Assembly (NCBI RefSeq): GCF_035594125.1
Contig: NC_087181.1
Span: forward strand, 3,053,501-3,117,500
DNA length: 64,000 nucleotides
From: Scylla paramamosain
Taxonomy: Eukaryota > Arthropoda > Malacostraca > Decapoda > Portunidae
Direction of reading: 5' to 3'
In this document: positions 12,844 through 27,185 of the stretch, piece after piece
Layout: each line of letters begins with the position of its first letter
Numbering within the stretch: the first letter of the stretch is position 1
The notes under the pieces: generated by a model
Seen by the model: the letters and a program-made list of their open reading frames with translations, nothing else
Database searches by the model: none
Told to the model about the DNA's origin: nothing
Position numbers and translations under genes: made by a program

Positions 12844-13141
12844 GAGAAAGGTAAGGCGTCTCCTCTTTGTGTTCCCCGTGTTTCTAGCTGGAGTCAGGAA
12901 ATGAAGCCGTGACGAGCCTCAGTTGCTTCAGCCTCGCCAAGTCCTCTTTTGCGGTGACGTGCCTGCTACACTTCCCTTCCGCCCCTCCCTCTCTTCCTCC
13001 CTCCTCGTATTTTTGTCCCGTTGTCTTCCATGCATACTTTGTCTGGTTCTGTTTCTCTTTGTATTTCTATCTGTTTTTCGTGCTCTTTTCCACTTGTTCT
13101 TTATCTCTGTTTCTTTTTCTCTATTCTTTCCTTCTCTAATT

Positions 13142-13365
<224 letters not shown>

Positions 13366-13481
13366 TTGTTTTCTTCTTCTTCTTCTTCTATCCATCCACC
13401 CACCCACCCATCCACCATCCACCCATTCCTACTCCCACTTCTCTTCCTCTTAGCCCGGCTGGAATTTGAAAGGAGTTTCTG

Positions 13482-13547
13482 GGAATGTGTGAGTGTAGGG
13501 AAGCAAAGGAGGCGGCGTGTCCTGGAGCTCATTCCCACTCACATTCC
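13482..13547. repeat. imperfect inverted repeat
   Basis: GGAATGTGTGAGTG (13482-13495) pairs with CACTCACATTCC (13536-13547) apart from one extra TG. The loop is about 40 bp. It may simply be two related repeat fragments in opposite orientation. Confidence 0.4.
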
Positions 13548-13739
13548 TCACGATTCCAGGATCCACCTTCGCGTTTCCCTAATATTATAATCTAGCGGCG
13601 AGGAATTTTTGGGGTCGTGGAAGGAAAGTTTGAGTTCGTTATAATTGCTCCCTCAGTTTCCAGAGCTCCTCAACTTCCCCTTTTTTATTACTGTTCTCTT
13701 TTTTGTGCTTTTAGTTCCTTTTGGTTCAGTTTTTTGTGG

Positions 13740-14160
13740 CGTTTGTGATGTGTGAGGGTATTGTCGCTTGATTGTGGGTGTGTGATTGTGAGGGTTTGGT
13801 GTGGGTTGAGTGTGTTAGTTGAAGAGTTTGTGTCTTGTTTTCTGATTGTGTGTGTGTGTGGTTGTGAGATTTTGGTGTGTGTCGATTGTGTGTGTGTGTG
13901 GTTGTGAGATTTTGGTGTGAGTCGAGTGTGTGATACTTGACTTGAAGAGTTTATAGATAAAAGTTTGAGTGTCTTGGTTTGTGAAGGTGAGTCAGCTTTG
14001 GTTTCATAGTAAAGTGGGTGTGACTTTGTGAGGTGCAGAGAACGGTTACTGATTGTTGACGAGATCTTCATACGAGTTCATTGTGCGATACTTGGAAGAG
14101 TTGAAAGAGTTGAACTGCATCTTGGTTTATGAAGGTGAGTCTAAGAGTTGGTTTCTTGAA
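13740..14160. repeat. GT-rich degenerate minisatellite
   Basis: Two near-identical 41-bp units start at about 13843 and 13884 (GATTGTGTGTGTGTGTGG core, then TTGTGAGATTTTGGTGTG). Looser copies lie on both sides, and GAAGAGTTT and TTGGTTTRTGAAGGTGAGT are repeated further on. Confidence 0.7.
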
Positions 14161-14700
14161 TAAGCTGCGTATGACTGTTAGTGTTTGAAAGGGAATTGAA
14201 GAGCTGATGAAAAAAAGTGTTAGATGAAAATGGGTTGGGTTGAATATAAAACTCGTGGGTAAGTTTCGATATTTTAAAGTGAATTAGTGTTAATACCTAA
14301 AGCTGAGTACGAGTCTAAATAGTGACAAAAAAAAAAAAAAGATAAATAATTAATATGAGGTCTGAAAGTTGAAAGGGACAACCATATGATCATTAAAAGA
14401 TTAACGAGTGAGCAAATGAACATGACAGAAAGACGAATTGACCGCTAAATTATCGACTCAGTATGGTAAAGATGAAAATGAGACCAGCTAATCGTTGAAG
14501 AGTTGAATATGAACTGAGGGAAGGAAAAAGTGAAACCACTCAATCGAAAAAAAAAAAAGACATGAATTCAAGGGACCATTTAATTCTAGGGATAAAATAA
14601 TCAATGTATGAAAGTGAAAGTATAAGATGAGTGAGAGCCCCGGAGTAAGTGAAGGTGACAGGCAGTTGATCATCTTCAGCAGCAAGGAACCAGCACGTCA
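14161..14700. other. AT-rich DNA with possible decayed repeats
   Basis: Phrases of the type GACC-N-TAATCG-N-TGAA recur loosely between 14380 and 14590. This suggests an old ~80-bp tandem array, but too diverged to define. Confidence 0.25.
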
Positions 14701-14815
14701 TTTTCGTGGACTGGGGGAAGCTTTCGGATCTTTAAAACTTTTTTCCTTCTTCTTCCTTTGGACTCCACAACTATTGGAACTTTTTTCATCATATCCTTTT
14801 AAGAGTTTGAAAAAA

Positions 14816-14817
<2 letters not shown>

Positions 14818-14894
<77 letters not shown>

Positions 14895-14906
14895 TATCCT
14901 TCTAGA

Positions 14907-14992
<86 letters not shown>
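14818..14992. repeat. abutting (GA)n and (CT)n
   Basis: (GA)n occupies about 14818-14890 and (CT)n about 14910-14992, with a 20-bp spacer. The two tracts are reverse complements and together form a potential hairpin of about 70-bp arms. Confidence 0.95.
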
Positions 14993-14995
<3 letters not shown>

Positions 14996-15345
14996 ATGGC
15001 GGCGGGTTCTCTAGGCAGCGTGTGGTCATAATGAATTCCTGTTTTCCGAAAGTATTTGTTCCGGATTACTTTCTCTCGTCTTAATGTATTCCTGGGGACA
15101 GTAAATACGCCTCCAGATATTTTCCTCTTTCTTTCCTTTCTCTTTAATATTTTTTCCTCAACTAGTGTTCGGTAAATACTCTTTGAAAATCACTCTCGCT
15201 TTCCACTCTATCCTTTCGCCATGTTTTTTTCTATTCCCAAAACTGTGATTTAAAATTGTCTAAAGGATTAACGCCTAAATATAAGTTTTATTTCGTGTCA
15301 CAAAAACAATTGACTGCATAATGATGAAGGCGCGCTGACCTTTCC
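14993..15345. other. unique DNA
   Basis: No repeat, frame or RNA gene is visible. Confidence 0.35.
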
Positions 15346-15705
15346 CTTGGCGTGGTGTGGCGTGTCTCGGCTTGGCTTGGCTTGGCGTGTCTTTGTGTGG
15401 CTTGGCTTGGCTTGACTTAGCTTGACTTGGCTTGGCGTGTCTTCGTGTGGTTTGGCTTGACTTGACTTGGCTTGGCTTGACTTGACTTAGCTTGACTTGG
15501 CTTGGTTTGGCGTGTCTTTGTGTGAGTTCGTTTGTCTTGGCTTGGCTTGGCTTGACTTGGCTTGTCTTAGCTGGGCTTGGCGTGTCTTTTTGTGGGTTGG
15601 CTTGGCTTGGCGTGTCTTTGTGTGGCTTGGCATGGCTTGGCTTGGCGTGGCGTGGCTTAGCTTGGCGTGGTTTGGCTTCGTGTAGCTTAGCCTGACTTAG
15701 CGTGG
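15346..15705. repeat. CTTGG-type minisatellite
   Basis: The units are pentamers (CTTGG, CTTGA, CGTGG, CTTAG) organised in higher-order blocks ending in CGTGTCTTTGTGTGG, which recurs about every 60-110 bp. Because five bases times three gives a 15-base codon period, frames stay open on both strands: a Lys/Pro/Ser/Gln-rich - frame at 15275-15739 and Trp/Leu-rich + frames. No coding function is supported. Confidence 0.85.
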
Positions 15706-16220
15706 CTTCCTCGAGGTTTCCTTCCCTCCACTGTTCCACAATTTAGTTTCTCATGAATAGCAATTGAATGACATGCATTGCTGGAGTCGTGTCGCCGCTC
15801 ACTCCTCCCCTCAGTGTATTGCTCATCCCACGCCTCCTTCCGCATGCACTGTCGTCCCTTCGTGCACTGTATTACACGTGTCCTTGCCTTCACCCCCACC
15901 ACCACCATCGTCACTGCAGTTTTAGTCTTTTAAGTGTAAGAATATTCATCTCTATATCTCATCCAGCATTTACTAATATCTGGTCTTTCTTTGTATTAAA
16001 TGTTGCCTTGCTTACTTTCTAAAAAAAAAAACATTCATTACTACCATCCCCTCTACACTTACCCTTCCTTCCTCTTGATCACCAGCACTACCATCACTTA
16101 ATCAAGACCACCACCATTCTTTGTTACCCTCACTAACACTGCCGCCACCACCACTACTGAGCATTCCTGCCTCCCCACTTATTCCTCTGCCCCCCTTCTC
16201 TCCTTCCTTTTTGTACCTTC
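15706..16220. other. unique C/T-rich DNA
   Basis: Short CACCACCAC patches occur near 15893-15912 and 16145-16160. No supported gene. Confidence 0.35.
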
Positions 16221-16720
16221 AAGATGATCCTTCCCCTGTATCTCTCAAACCTAATCACATCCTCAGAGCATAACATTGCAACACTCGCCCCTCCTTCACC
16301 CCTCCTTCATCCCCCTTCACTCCCCTTCATCACTTCTAAGTCACTGCTTCACCCCTCCTTCACCCTTTCCCAATCCCTTCTTCACTCCTTTCCTCATCCT
16401 CCCTCACCCTTCTTTTACCACTTATTCACTCACTTCACTCCTTCAACCTTTCCTTATCCCTCCTTCACCCCTCTTCATCTCTCCCTCATCCTCCCTCACT
16501 CCTTCCTCATTCCTCTTTCACCAGACCTTCACCCCTCCCTCATTCTCCCTCACTCCTTCAACCCTCGCCCATCACCCCTCACTCCCTCATTCCTCCCTTG
16601 CCCTTCTTCACCACTCCTTCAACCCCTTCTCCATCCCTCCTTCATTTCGTTCTCAGCCCTCCCTTACTTTTCGGTCACCACTTCCTCAGCCCTCCCTCAC
16701 CCCTTCACCTCCACGTCATC
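16220..16720. repeat. degenerate CACCCCTCCTTCA-type minisatellite
   Basis: Variants of TTCAYCCCTCCYTCA and CTCACTCCTTC fill 500 bp with irregular 12-30-bp spacing. Two + strand frames (16224-16799, 16276-16749) give Pro/Ser/Thr/His-rich repetitive peptides and are products of this. Confidence 0.65.
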
Positions 16721-16954
16721 AGTACATTTTCTCATTAAGAACGTGTTAATGGTCCCTTCATGGTCCACCCAAGACTCCTCATGTCCCGCCCGGAAATGAA
16801 ACCCTAATGAGATGCCAACCTCCTCTCCCTCCCTCGCTCGTGTCCCTCCCTCCTTCATTCCTTCATCTCTCATCCTCCTCCTTCCCTCAGCTGTCCGTCC
16901 GTCTGTCTGTCCGTCAGTGTTAGAAGGGATTTATGTCCTTCATTTTGTGCTTTA

Positions 16955-18049
<1,095 letters not shown>

Positions 18050-18775
18050 TTTTTAGTCAATCTTCCACCCTTTTCCACTTTGAGTCAGTCTTCAACTCCC
18101 TGTCATGTTTATTCAGTCTTGTCATGTTAATTTGAGTCAGTCTTCCTAATTTTGCCATTTTAGTCAGTTTTCCAATGTTATTTTGAGTCGATCTTCCACT
18201 GCCTTCCACTTTGAGTCAATCTTCCACTGCCTTCCACTTTGAGTCAATCTTACACTGCCTTCCACTTTGAGTCAACCTTCCACTGCCTTCCACTTTGAGT
18301 CAACCTTCCACTGCCTTCCACTTTGAGTCAATCTTACACTGCCTTCCACTTTGAGTCAACCTTCCACTGCCTTCCACTTTGAGTCAATCTTCCACTGCCT
18401 TCCACTTTGAGTCAACCTTCCACTGCCTTCCACTTTGAGTCAACCTTACACTGCCTTCCACTTTGAGTCAACCTTCCACTGCCTTCCACTTTGAGTCAAC
18501 CTTACACTGCCTTCCACTTTGAGTCAACCTTCCACTGCCTTCCACTTTGAGTCAATCTTCCACTGCCTTCCACTTTGAGTCAACCTTCCACTGCCTTCCA
18601 CTTTGAGTCAACCTTCCACTGCCTTCCACTTTGAGTCAACCTTCCACTGCCTTCCACTTTGAGTCAACCTTACACTGCCTTCCACTTTGAGTCAACCTTA
18701 CACTGCCTTCCACTTTGAGTCAACCTTACACTGCCTTCCACTTTAAGTCATCTTCCAATCATTGTCATTCTGAGT
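18050..18775. repeat. 28-bp satellite carrying TGAGTCA in each unit
   Basis: About 20 units of 28 bp run from about 18187 to 18748, each made of CTTCCACTGCCTTCCACTT then TGAGTCAAC. Variants are limited to CTTACA for CTTCCA and AATC for AACC. TGAGTCA occurs 19 times at exact 28-bp spacing (18212 to 18716) and 3 more times in decayed flanking units (near 18080, 18132 and 18770). TGAGTCA is the AP-1/TRE consensus. The unit length is not a multiple of three and stops occur in every + frame, so it is not coding. Confidence 0.95.
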
Positions 18776-18984
18776 CACTCTTTCATTCCCTGTCGTGTTT
18801 AGTCAGTCTTCCAGTGTTTATTTTGCGTCAGTTTTCCAACAATCTTCAACTTTCTGCCATTTTGAACCATGTTTAGTCCACCCTTGTCCTTCTGTCCTCG
18901 AAAACCAGGTTAGTATTAAAAACAACGAAATAAAATAAGAACCTTTTACGTGAGGGACTGTTGAGGAGCACACTGAAGGGACGC

Positions 18985-19745
18985 GGATGGAAGGGGACAG
19001 TTTAAAGAGAAGGTTCTTTATTGCTTAGGGACTGGGAGGAATGGGCAGCTAATTTAGATGGGACAGGAAGAGAAAGCACTGCATTTCTACGGGGAGGGAG
19101 TGATGGGAGAATTGCTAATGGGAAAGAAGATTGGCACGTTATTTTTGATGGGAAAGGAATAGGAAAGACTTTATTGGTAAGAGACGGGAGACTTTTTGGT
19201 GGAAAAAGTAAAACACTGTAATTTCTCAGGGAAGGGAGAAATGGGAGAGTTTTGATGGGGAAAGGAAGGGAAACAACTATTTTTCAAGTAAGGGAGGGAT
19301 GGGTAGATTTATTTTTCATGGGGCGAGAAGGGAAACACTGTATTTCTCAAGGAAGGGAGAGATGGGAGACTACTTTTGATGGGGAAGGAAGGGAAACTAC
19401 TATATTTGTAAGAGGGATAAGGGATGGGAGACTTTTTAAATGGGAAATGTAAGTGAGAGATGGGAGACTGTTTGATGGGAGGGAAAGAGAGGGAAACTGT
19501 GGGCGTGGGAGAGATGGCAGACTTTTTAATGGGAACAGAAGGGAAAACAAATTATTTCTCAATGAAGGCAGAGAATAAAGACTATTTTTGATGGCACAGG
19601 AAGAGAAACTCGGTCTTTGTAGGGAAATGGGAGGGATGAGAGACTATTTGTGATGGGACAGGATAGAAAACACTGCATTTCTCAAGGAAGGGAAAGATGT
19701 GAGATTCTTGATGGAAAAGGAAGGGAAGAGTAAATTAAGGAGGAA
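18985..19745. repeat. ~65-bp degenerate purine-rich array
   Basis: About 11 decayed units are present. Each has GGGAGAGATGGGAGACT, then TTTTTGATGGGAAAGGAAGG and GAAACACTGTATTTCTCAAG, in that order. Lengths vary from about 55 to 75 bp. Some units lack the last block, for example near 19440. Confidence 0.85.
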
Positions 19746-20275
19746 GAAATTTAAGGGCATTTTGACTAAAGAAAGTGGGGGAGAGAAACGCCAAAGGGAA
19801 GTGGAGTAGAGGAGGAGGATAATTTAACGGCAAAATGGAATATATTACACTTTTAAGTAAAGGAAGAGGAAATAGTTCTTTTAAGGGAGATTAAGGGAAC
19901 AAAATTTAAAGGAAAGTAGGAGGGAAGGAAGGGAGAGAGGAGTCAGTATCTTAATGGGAGGAAAGGCACTATTTGTAAGAGAGAAATGGGAAAGTAGTAA
20001 GGGAGGGGCAAAAAATTGAAGTGTAATTGGGAGAGGAAGATGAGAAGGGGGATGTAGTTTGCTCGTGGGAGAGGGAGAGGCGACGCACTTTTACTCTGGA
20101 GGGAAAGGGAGCGTATTTTCAAAGGGAGGGAAGGAGAGAAGTATTTTTTTTGGGGGGGAGGAGGGGAGGAGAGGGTCTGGAAATGTACCTTTATTCCGCC
20201 CATCTTTAGGACAACAACTGGAACTTTGTAAACAAGCTCCCTTCTGAGACACTCCCGCTGCTAGAATAACAGTTG
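19746..20275. other. purine-rich DNA, remnants of the preceding array
   Basis: GGGAGAAATGGGAAAG-like fragments persist to about 20130 but no clear period remains. The tail from 20190 is unique. Confidence 0.4.
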
Positions 20276-20281
20276 TAGGCT

Positions 20282-20712
<431 letters not shown>

Positions 20713-21061
20713 ATTCCCTGTATTCTCTCTCTCACTCCTTCCTCCTCTTCCTCCTCCCTCTCTTCCCTGTATCCCCTCTCACCCTCTCTCTCTCTCTTCC
20801 TCCCTTCCCTCTCTTCCTTCCAATACCCTGTATCATATCTATCCCCCTTCTTTGCTTCCTTCTCCCTCATTTTACCTTCCCTTCCCTTCCTTTTTTTACT
20901 CCTTTCCTTTTTTTATCTTTCGTCATCCTTTCCTCTGTTTCTTTACACCCTTTTCTCTCATCTCGTTTTCTCTCTTCTCTTTTTCCCTTCCTATCTTTTC
21001 CTCTGTACATTTATATTTATTACATCGTCTATCTTTGTTTTTGTATCTCTTCCTCCTTTCC

Positions 21062-21382
<321 letters not shown>

Positions 21383-21472
21383 CCCTTCTCTCCAGTCCTT
21401 CCTCTCCCTTCCTTCCCATTCCTTCTTCCCTTCCTGCTTTTCCTTTGCATCACCATTGCCTTCCCCCCACCC

Positions 21473-21590
<118 letters not shown>

Positions 21591-21691
21591 TTTCCTCTGT
21601 ACTCGCATTTCCTCCTTGTCTTCCTCTTCCTCCTCTTCATCTTTCTTTGTACCCTATCAAGGTCCCTGGATACCCTTGCTCTCTCTCTGTT

Positions 21692-22003
21692 CCTCACTCA
21701 CTCACTCACTCGCTCACTCATTGCTCAGTCTGCCGGTGGGACCACTCTTTCTCTTCTCCATTTCCTGACCTGTCCACTCAATCAACATCTAACTCACTCA
21801 CTCACTCACTCACTCACTCACTTCGTTGCCACCACCACCACCACCACCATCATCATCATCACCACCACCACCACCTCATCACTCTTCACGCACTGTTCCT
21901 GCCTGTATTTTTTTTTCTTTCCCTTCACTTCTCAAGTCACGCCCTCTCACACACTCATTCTTACCTCTCAACATTCACCTCAAATGCATGATTCACCACA
22001 CGC

Positions 22004-22101
<98 letters not shown>
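21692..22101. repeat. (ACTC)n, (CAC)n/(ATC)n and (CT)n arrays
   Basis: (ACTC)n runs occur at about 21694-21720 and 21791-21821, CAC/ATC triplets at about 21829-21875 and (CT)n at about 22006-22101. The last ends in three TAGTCTCTCTC-type steps. Confidence 0.9.
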
Positions 22102-22102
<1 letters not shown>

Positions 22103-22109
22103 GTCTCTC

Positions 22110-22818
22110 TCTAGTCTCTCTCTAGGCTCTTTCATCCTTCCCTCCACTGCTCCCTGAAGTACATTGGCTCAGCTTTTCACTTTGTTTACTAATACATTAT
22201 ATCGTTCGTACTTGTGTGTTTGGGGCTCTGTTCTGAAAGGTTCCGGCGTCTTTTCTTCACTTCACTGTAACGGGCGGTGTGGAAAGGCACCACGGTTTTC
22301 TCAAGTGTTTTCGTGAACCCAGGAATAGTTTAATAAGGATTCCTCTTCGTCGGTGGTAAATATACTGAGTACCTAATTGATAACTTATTATGGTCTTTGA
22401 AAATAGTTACCACGAGAGTTTCAAGTGTTTTAGTGTGCCAGTCTTTGGTTATGTCATCTTTTTCACTGGGATGTGCAATAATTATAGTGATCGTGTGAGT
22501 CCAGAGTGCTCCAATATTCCTTTTTTTTTTTTTTTTTGGAGGGGATAAACCTGAGTGCGTTTTGTAATCTGTATATGCATTCCTTCCTCTGGTCTTTAAT
22601 TATCTGTATCTCTGCCCTTCGTTATTTTTTTTTTTTTTGTGCGCTTTGTGTTTCTTGTTTTTCCTTTGTTTTGTTTTCTTTTTTTTGGGGGAGAACGACT
22701 TTTCTGCTTTTTTTTTCTCAGGTGACAATGACTACTTGTTTTAGTGTTTATTTTTTTTCATTTTCGTTTTTTTTTGTTAGAATTTTTTTTCAGCTTTTCC
22801 TTCTTCAGTTTAAGCGCT
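22110..22818. other. unique T-rich DNA
   Basis: 22140-22500 is balanced, repeat-free sequence with no recognisable element. 22500-22818 is T-rich. A pyrimidine tract ending CAG and abutting GTGACA at 22719-22727 is a weak acceptor/donor juxtaposition. Confidence 0.35.
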
Positions 22819-22888
22819 CCTCCTTCCTCCTCCTCCTCCTCCTCCTCCTCCTCCTCCTCCTCCTCCTCCTCCTCCTCCTCCTCCTCCT
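22819..22888. repeat. (CCT)n array
   Basis: About 22 CCT units. Confidence 0.95.
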
Positions 22889-23447
22889 GACCTTCCTGTA
22901 AGTGTAGCGTCATTGATATGCATTATATGGATCCCTCAGCCTCCCCGTGGCCTCATCTCACTCTGTGTACGCCCGTGGGACCATATTTCCTCAGCATCAT
23001 CGCCTCACGCTCCATTCCTCTCCCAACCTTCACTTTTTTATTACATTAGCTCAACTCCTGCATCTCATTACTCGGACTTGTGAAGGGAATCTTTCTTCAC
23101 TATTTTTCTCTATTTTATTTAGCTATTTTCGTTCGTTTCCCAGTTGTCCTTGTTTTGTTTTTTTTTCGTTCGTTTATCAGTCGTCCTTGTTTTGTTGTTT
23201 TTTTAATATTTTTGCTTGTTTATCAGTTGATCTTGTTTTGTTGTCTTTTTATTTCGTTCGTTGCCTTGTTTTATTTTGTTTTATTTTGTTTTATTTTTTT
23301 TTCAATGTGTTGCTTGAATTTCTACGCATTTTTAGTCGAGAAAATCTTTACTTCTCTTTTTTTTTTTACTTATTTTTCGTTCATGCATCACCTCCTATTT
23401 ATTACCTTCTCCTTTCTTCTTCTAAGCTTCACTTTTTTTTTCCGATT

Positions 23448-23500
23448 TATTATTTTTCAGTCAAGAAGAGAAATCCATGAAGAATCTTAACATTTTTATT

Positions 23501-23551
<51 letters not shown>

Positions 23552-23657
23552 TCGTGGTCTTATCTTTCCTTCTGCTAAACCACTTTTATTTTTTTTTTTT
23601 TCAATTTTTGTTTATTGTTTTTCAGTCAAGAAGAAATATCCATGAAATCCATTATCG

Positions 23658-23732
<75 letters not shown>

Positions 23733-23735
23733 TCT
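23448..23735. repeat. duplicated spacer plus (GTT)n module
   Basis: TTTTTCAGTCAAGAAG followed by AAATCCATGAA precedes each of two (GTT)n arrays (about 23502-23550 and 23656-23730). The CAGTCAAGAAG anchor is at 23458 and 23623, a period of 165 bp. The second (GTT)n is about 25 bp longer. Confidence 0.85.
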
Positions 23736-24540
23736 TTTTTTTTTTACACAATACCACCCACAATCTGATTTTCTCTTTAGGTTACCAGTTAGGTTTTCCT
23801 TTTCCTCCTTTCCTTTGCTTTTTATTCAGTTTTGTTTTTCTGTTCCATTCTTTCATCAATTTTCTTCTTTCGGTGCATCTTATTCTTCACCGTGTTTTCC
23901 TCCTTTACTATCACTCTCTTTCTCTTCCCTTCCTTCACTTTCCTTCTATTTATCAGTTTTCTCCCTCGTTTCTTCCTCACGTCTTGCCATACAATTTTAT
24001 TTATTTATTTTTTTAAATTACACACTTTGTCTTTCATTTTATCTTAAAATTAACTCGTCTTTCTCTTTTTTTCTTTCACCATCGCTTTTAATGTTTTTAT
24101 TTTTATTTTTGCTATTCTTCACCACACTCTCCTTCCTTTCCTTGTTTTTTTTTTTTTTTTGCTTCTGTCCTTTCCTTTGCCGCTGTGTTCCTTTTCTTTT
24201 TTCTTTTTTTTCAAATTTCGTCCTTCATCCTTTTTCCTTTTTTTTTCTTGTTTCTTTCCTTCCACCCATTTTCATTTTCGCTTGTATCATCTCCTTTGCT
24301 GTTGTGTTCCTTTCCTCTCCTCTCCCCTCGCGTCCCTCACTTCCTCACTCCTCTAGCATGTTTTCTAAGCCTCATCTTAATAGACTTACTTTAAAGTTCC
24401 CCTGTGTTAAGGGCGGCGCGTGGTGCCTCCTAGCATAATGAAAAGTGGACATTTTTGCCGTTTATAGTTTACCCAAGATAGAACAAAGGAAAACTTCACT
24501 ATACCCTTCCTTCCCTTCCTGCCTCTTCCTTTCACATCTT
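23736..24540. other. T/C-rich non-coding DNA
   Basis: Overlapping Phe/Ser/Leu frames reflect composition. TTTYCTTTTTTTTC phrases recur without clear period. No gene is supported. Confidence 0.4.
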
Positions 24541-25090
24541 CCTCCTCCTCCTCCTCCTCCTCCTCGGTTTCCTCTTCCTCTTTCGTCTCCTCCTCCCCCT
24601 TCCCTACTTTGCCTGACTATGAAAACTTCCCCTGGTCTTGTGAGGGAGTTGCGTCAAGTTTATCCTCACGTCCATCGCTGCTGCCACAGACTTGCCGGCC
24701 CCTCCCAGCCTCGTCCAACCTCTCCCAGAGTCTCCCAGCCTCTCCCAGCTTTGTCCAGCCTCTCCCAGCCTCCCCCAGTCTTGCCCAGCCTCTCCCAACC
24801 TCCCTCAGTCTTGCCCAGCCTTTCCCAGCCTCTTTCAGCCTCCCCAGCCTCTCTCAGCCTCTCCCAGCCTCCCCCAGTCTTGCCCAGCCTCTCCCAGCCT
24901 GGCCGTGTATCTCCCAGCCTCCCCCAGCCTCCCCCAGCCTCTCCCAGCCTCACCCAGCCTCTCCAAGCCTCTCCCAGCTTCTCCCAGCCTCCTCCAGCCT
25001 CGTCCAGTCTCACCTAGCCTTTCCCAACCTCGCCCAGCCTGCCCCAGCCTCTCCCAGCCTCCCCAAGTCTCGCCCAGCCTTCCTTGCCTC
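24541..25090. repeat. (CCT)n patch and CCCAGCCTCT-type minisatellite
   Basis: A short (CCT)n occupies about 24539-24565. From about 24705 to 25090, CAGCCTCTCC, CAGCCTCCCC and CAGTCTTGCC blocks of 10-12 bp alternate, forming higher-order units of about 30 bp. Frames remain open in all three + and several - frames (Ser/Pro/Gln/Leu-rich on +, Gly/Arg/Glu/Trp-rich on -), which marks them as repeat-derived. Confidence 0.85.
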
Positions 25091-25160
25091 TGCTTGTTAC
25101 TGTTTGTCATTGTACCAAGTCCCCACCGCCTCAACCCTGCTCTTGTGATACTCTCCAGGG

Positions 25161-25165
<5 letters not shown>

Positions 25166-25228
<63 letters not shown>
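25166..25228. repeat. (GT)n microsatellite
   Basis: A perfect GT run of about 62 bp. Confidence 0.95.
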
Positions 25229-25229
<1 letters not shown>

Positions 25230-25301
25230 GGATTATGGTGTGGTCTGTCCTTTTTTCTGTTATAATTTTCTCAAGTTTATGATTTCTTTCTCACATATAT
25301 G

Positions 25302-25480
<179 letters not shown>

Positions 25481-25524
25481 AATGGCCAGCTAGCGGGGGT
25501 TGAGTCAGACCAAAGCGGCCAATA

Positions 25525-25640
25525 ATCTGGTCACACTGGACGCGGCGATCACTCACGAGCCAAGAGTATTACCTTGTTTGCAAAGTTGGAGACCCGTGTT
25601 CGTTTCCTCGCGTGGCTGCCAAGGGTAAAAGTATTCCCCG
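25525..25640 (+). mobile_element. possible tRNA-derived SINE fragment
   Basis: CTGGTCACACTGG (25527-25539) resembles a Pol III A box. GTGTTCGTTTCC (25596-25607) resembles a decayed B box (consensus GGTTCGANTCC). CTCGCGTGGCTG follows, comparable to CCGCGCGGCTG after the better B box at 35.44 kb. The A-B distance (about 70 bp) is longer than in a tRNA. No poly-A or simple-repeat tail or target duplication was identified. Confidence 0.25.
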
Positions 25641-25695
25641 GAGAGGCAATCTTGTAGCGGGGAGAGAGGGAGAAACTGAGGCGTAGGGTCGTGGC

Positions 25696-25696
<1 letters not shown>

Positions 25697-25764
<68 letters not shown>
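25697..25764. repeat. (GT)n microsatellite
   Basis: A perfect GT run of about 67 bp. Confidence 0.95.

Positions 25765-27185
<1,421 letters not shown>

Noticed and set aside
18187..18748. CRISPR-like regularly spaced repeat
   Set aside because: The whole 28-bp unit is repeated head to tail with no unique spacers, and the genome is eukaryotic.
24445..25282. Pro/Ser/Gln-rich frames resembling mucin or collagen-like protein
   Set aside because: They are read from the CAGCCTCTCC minisatellite, open in three + frames and two - frames.
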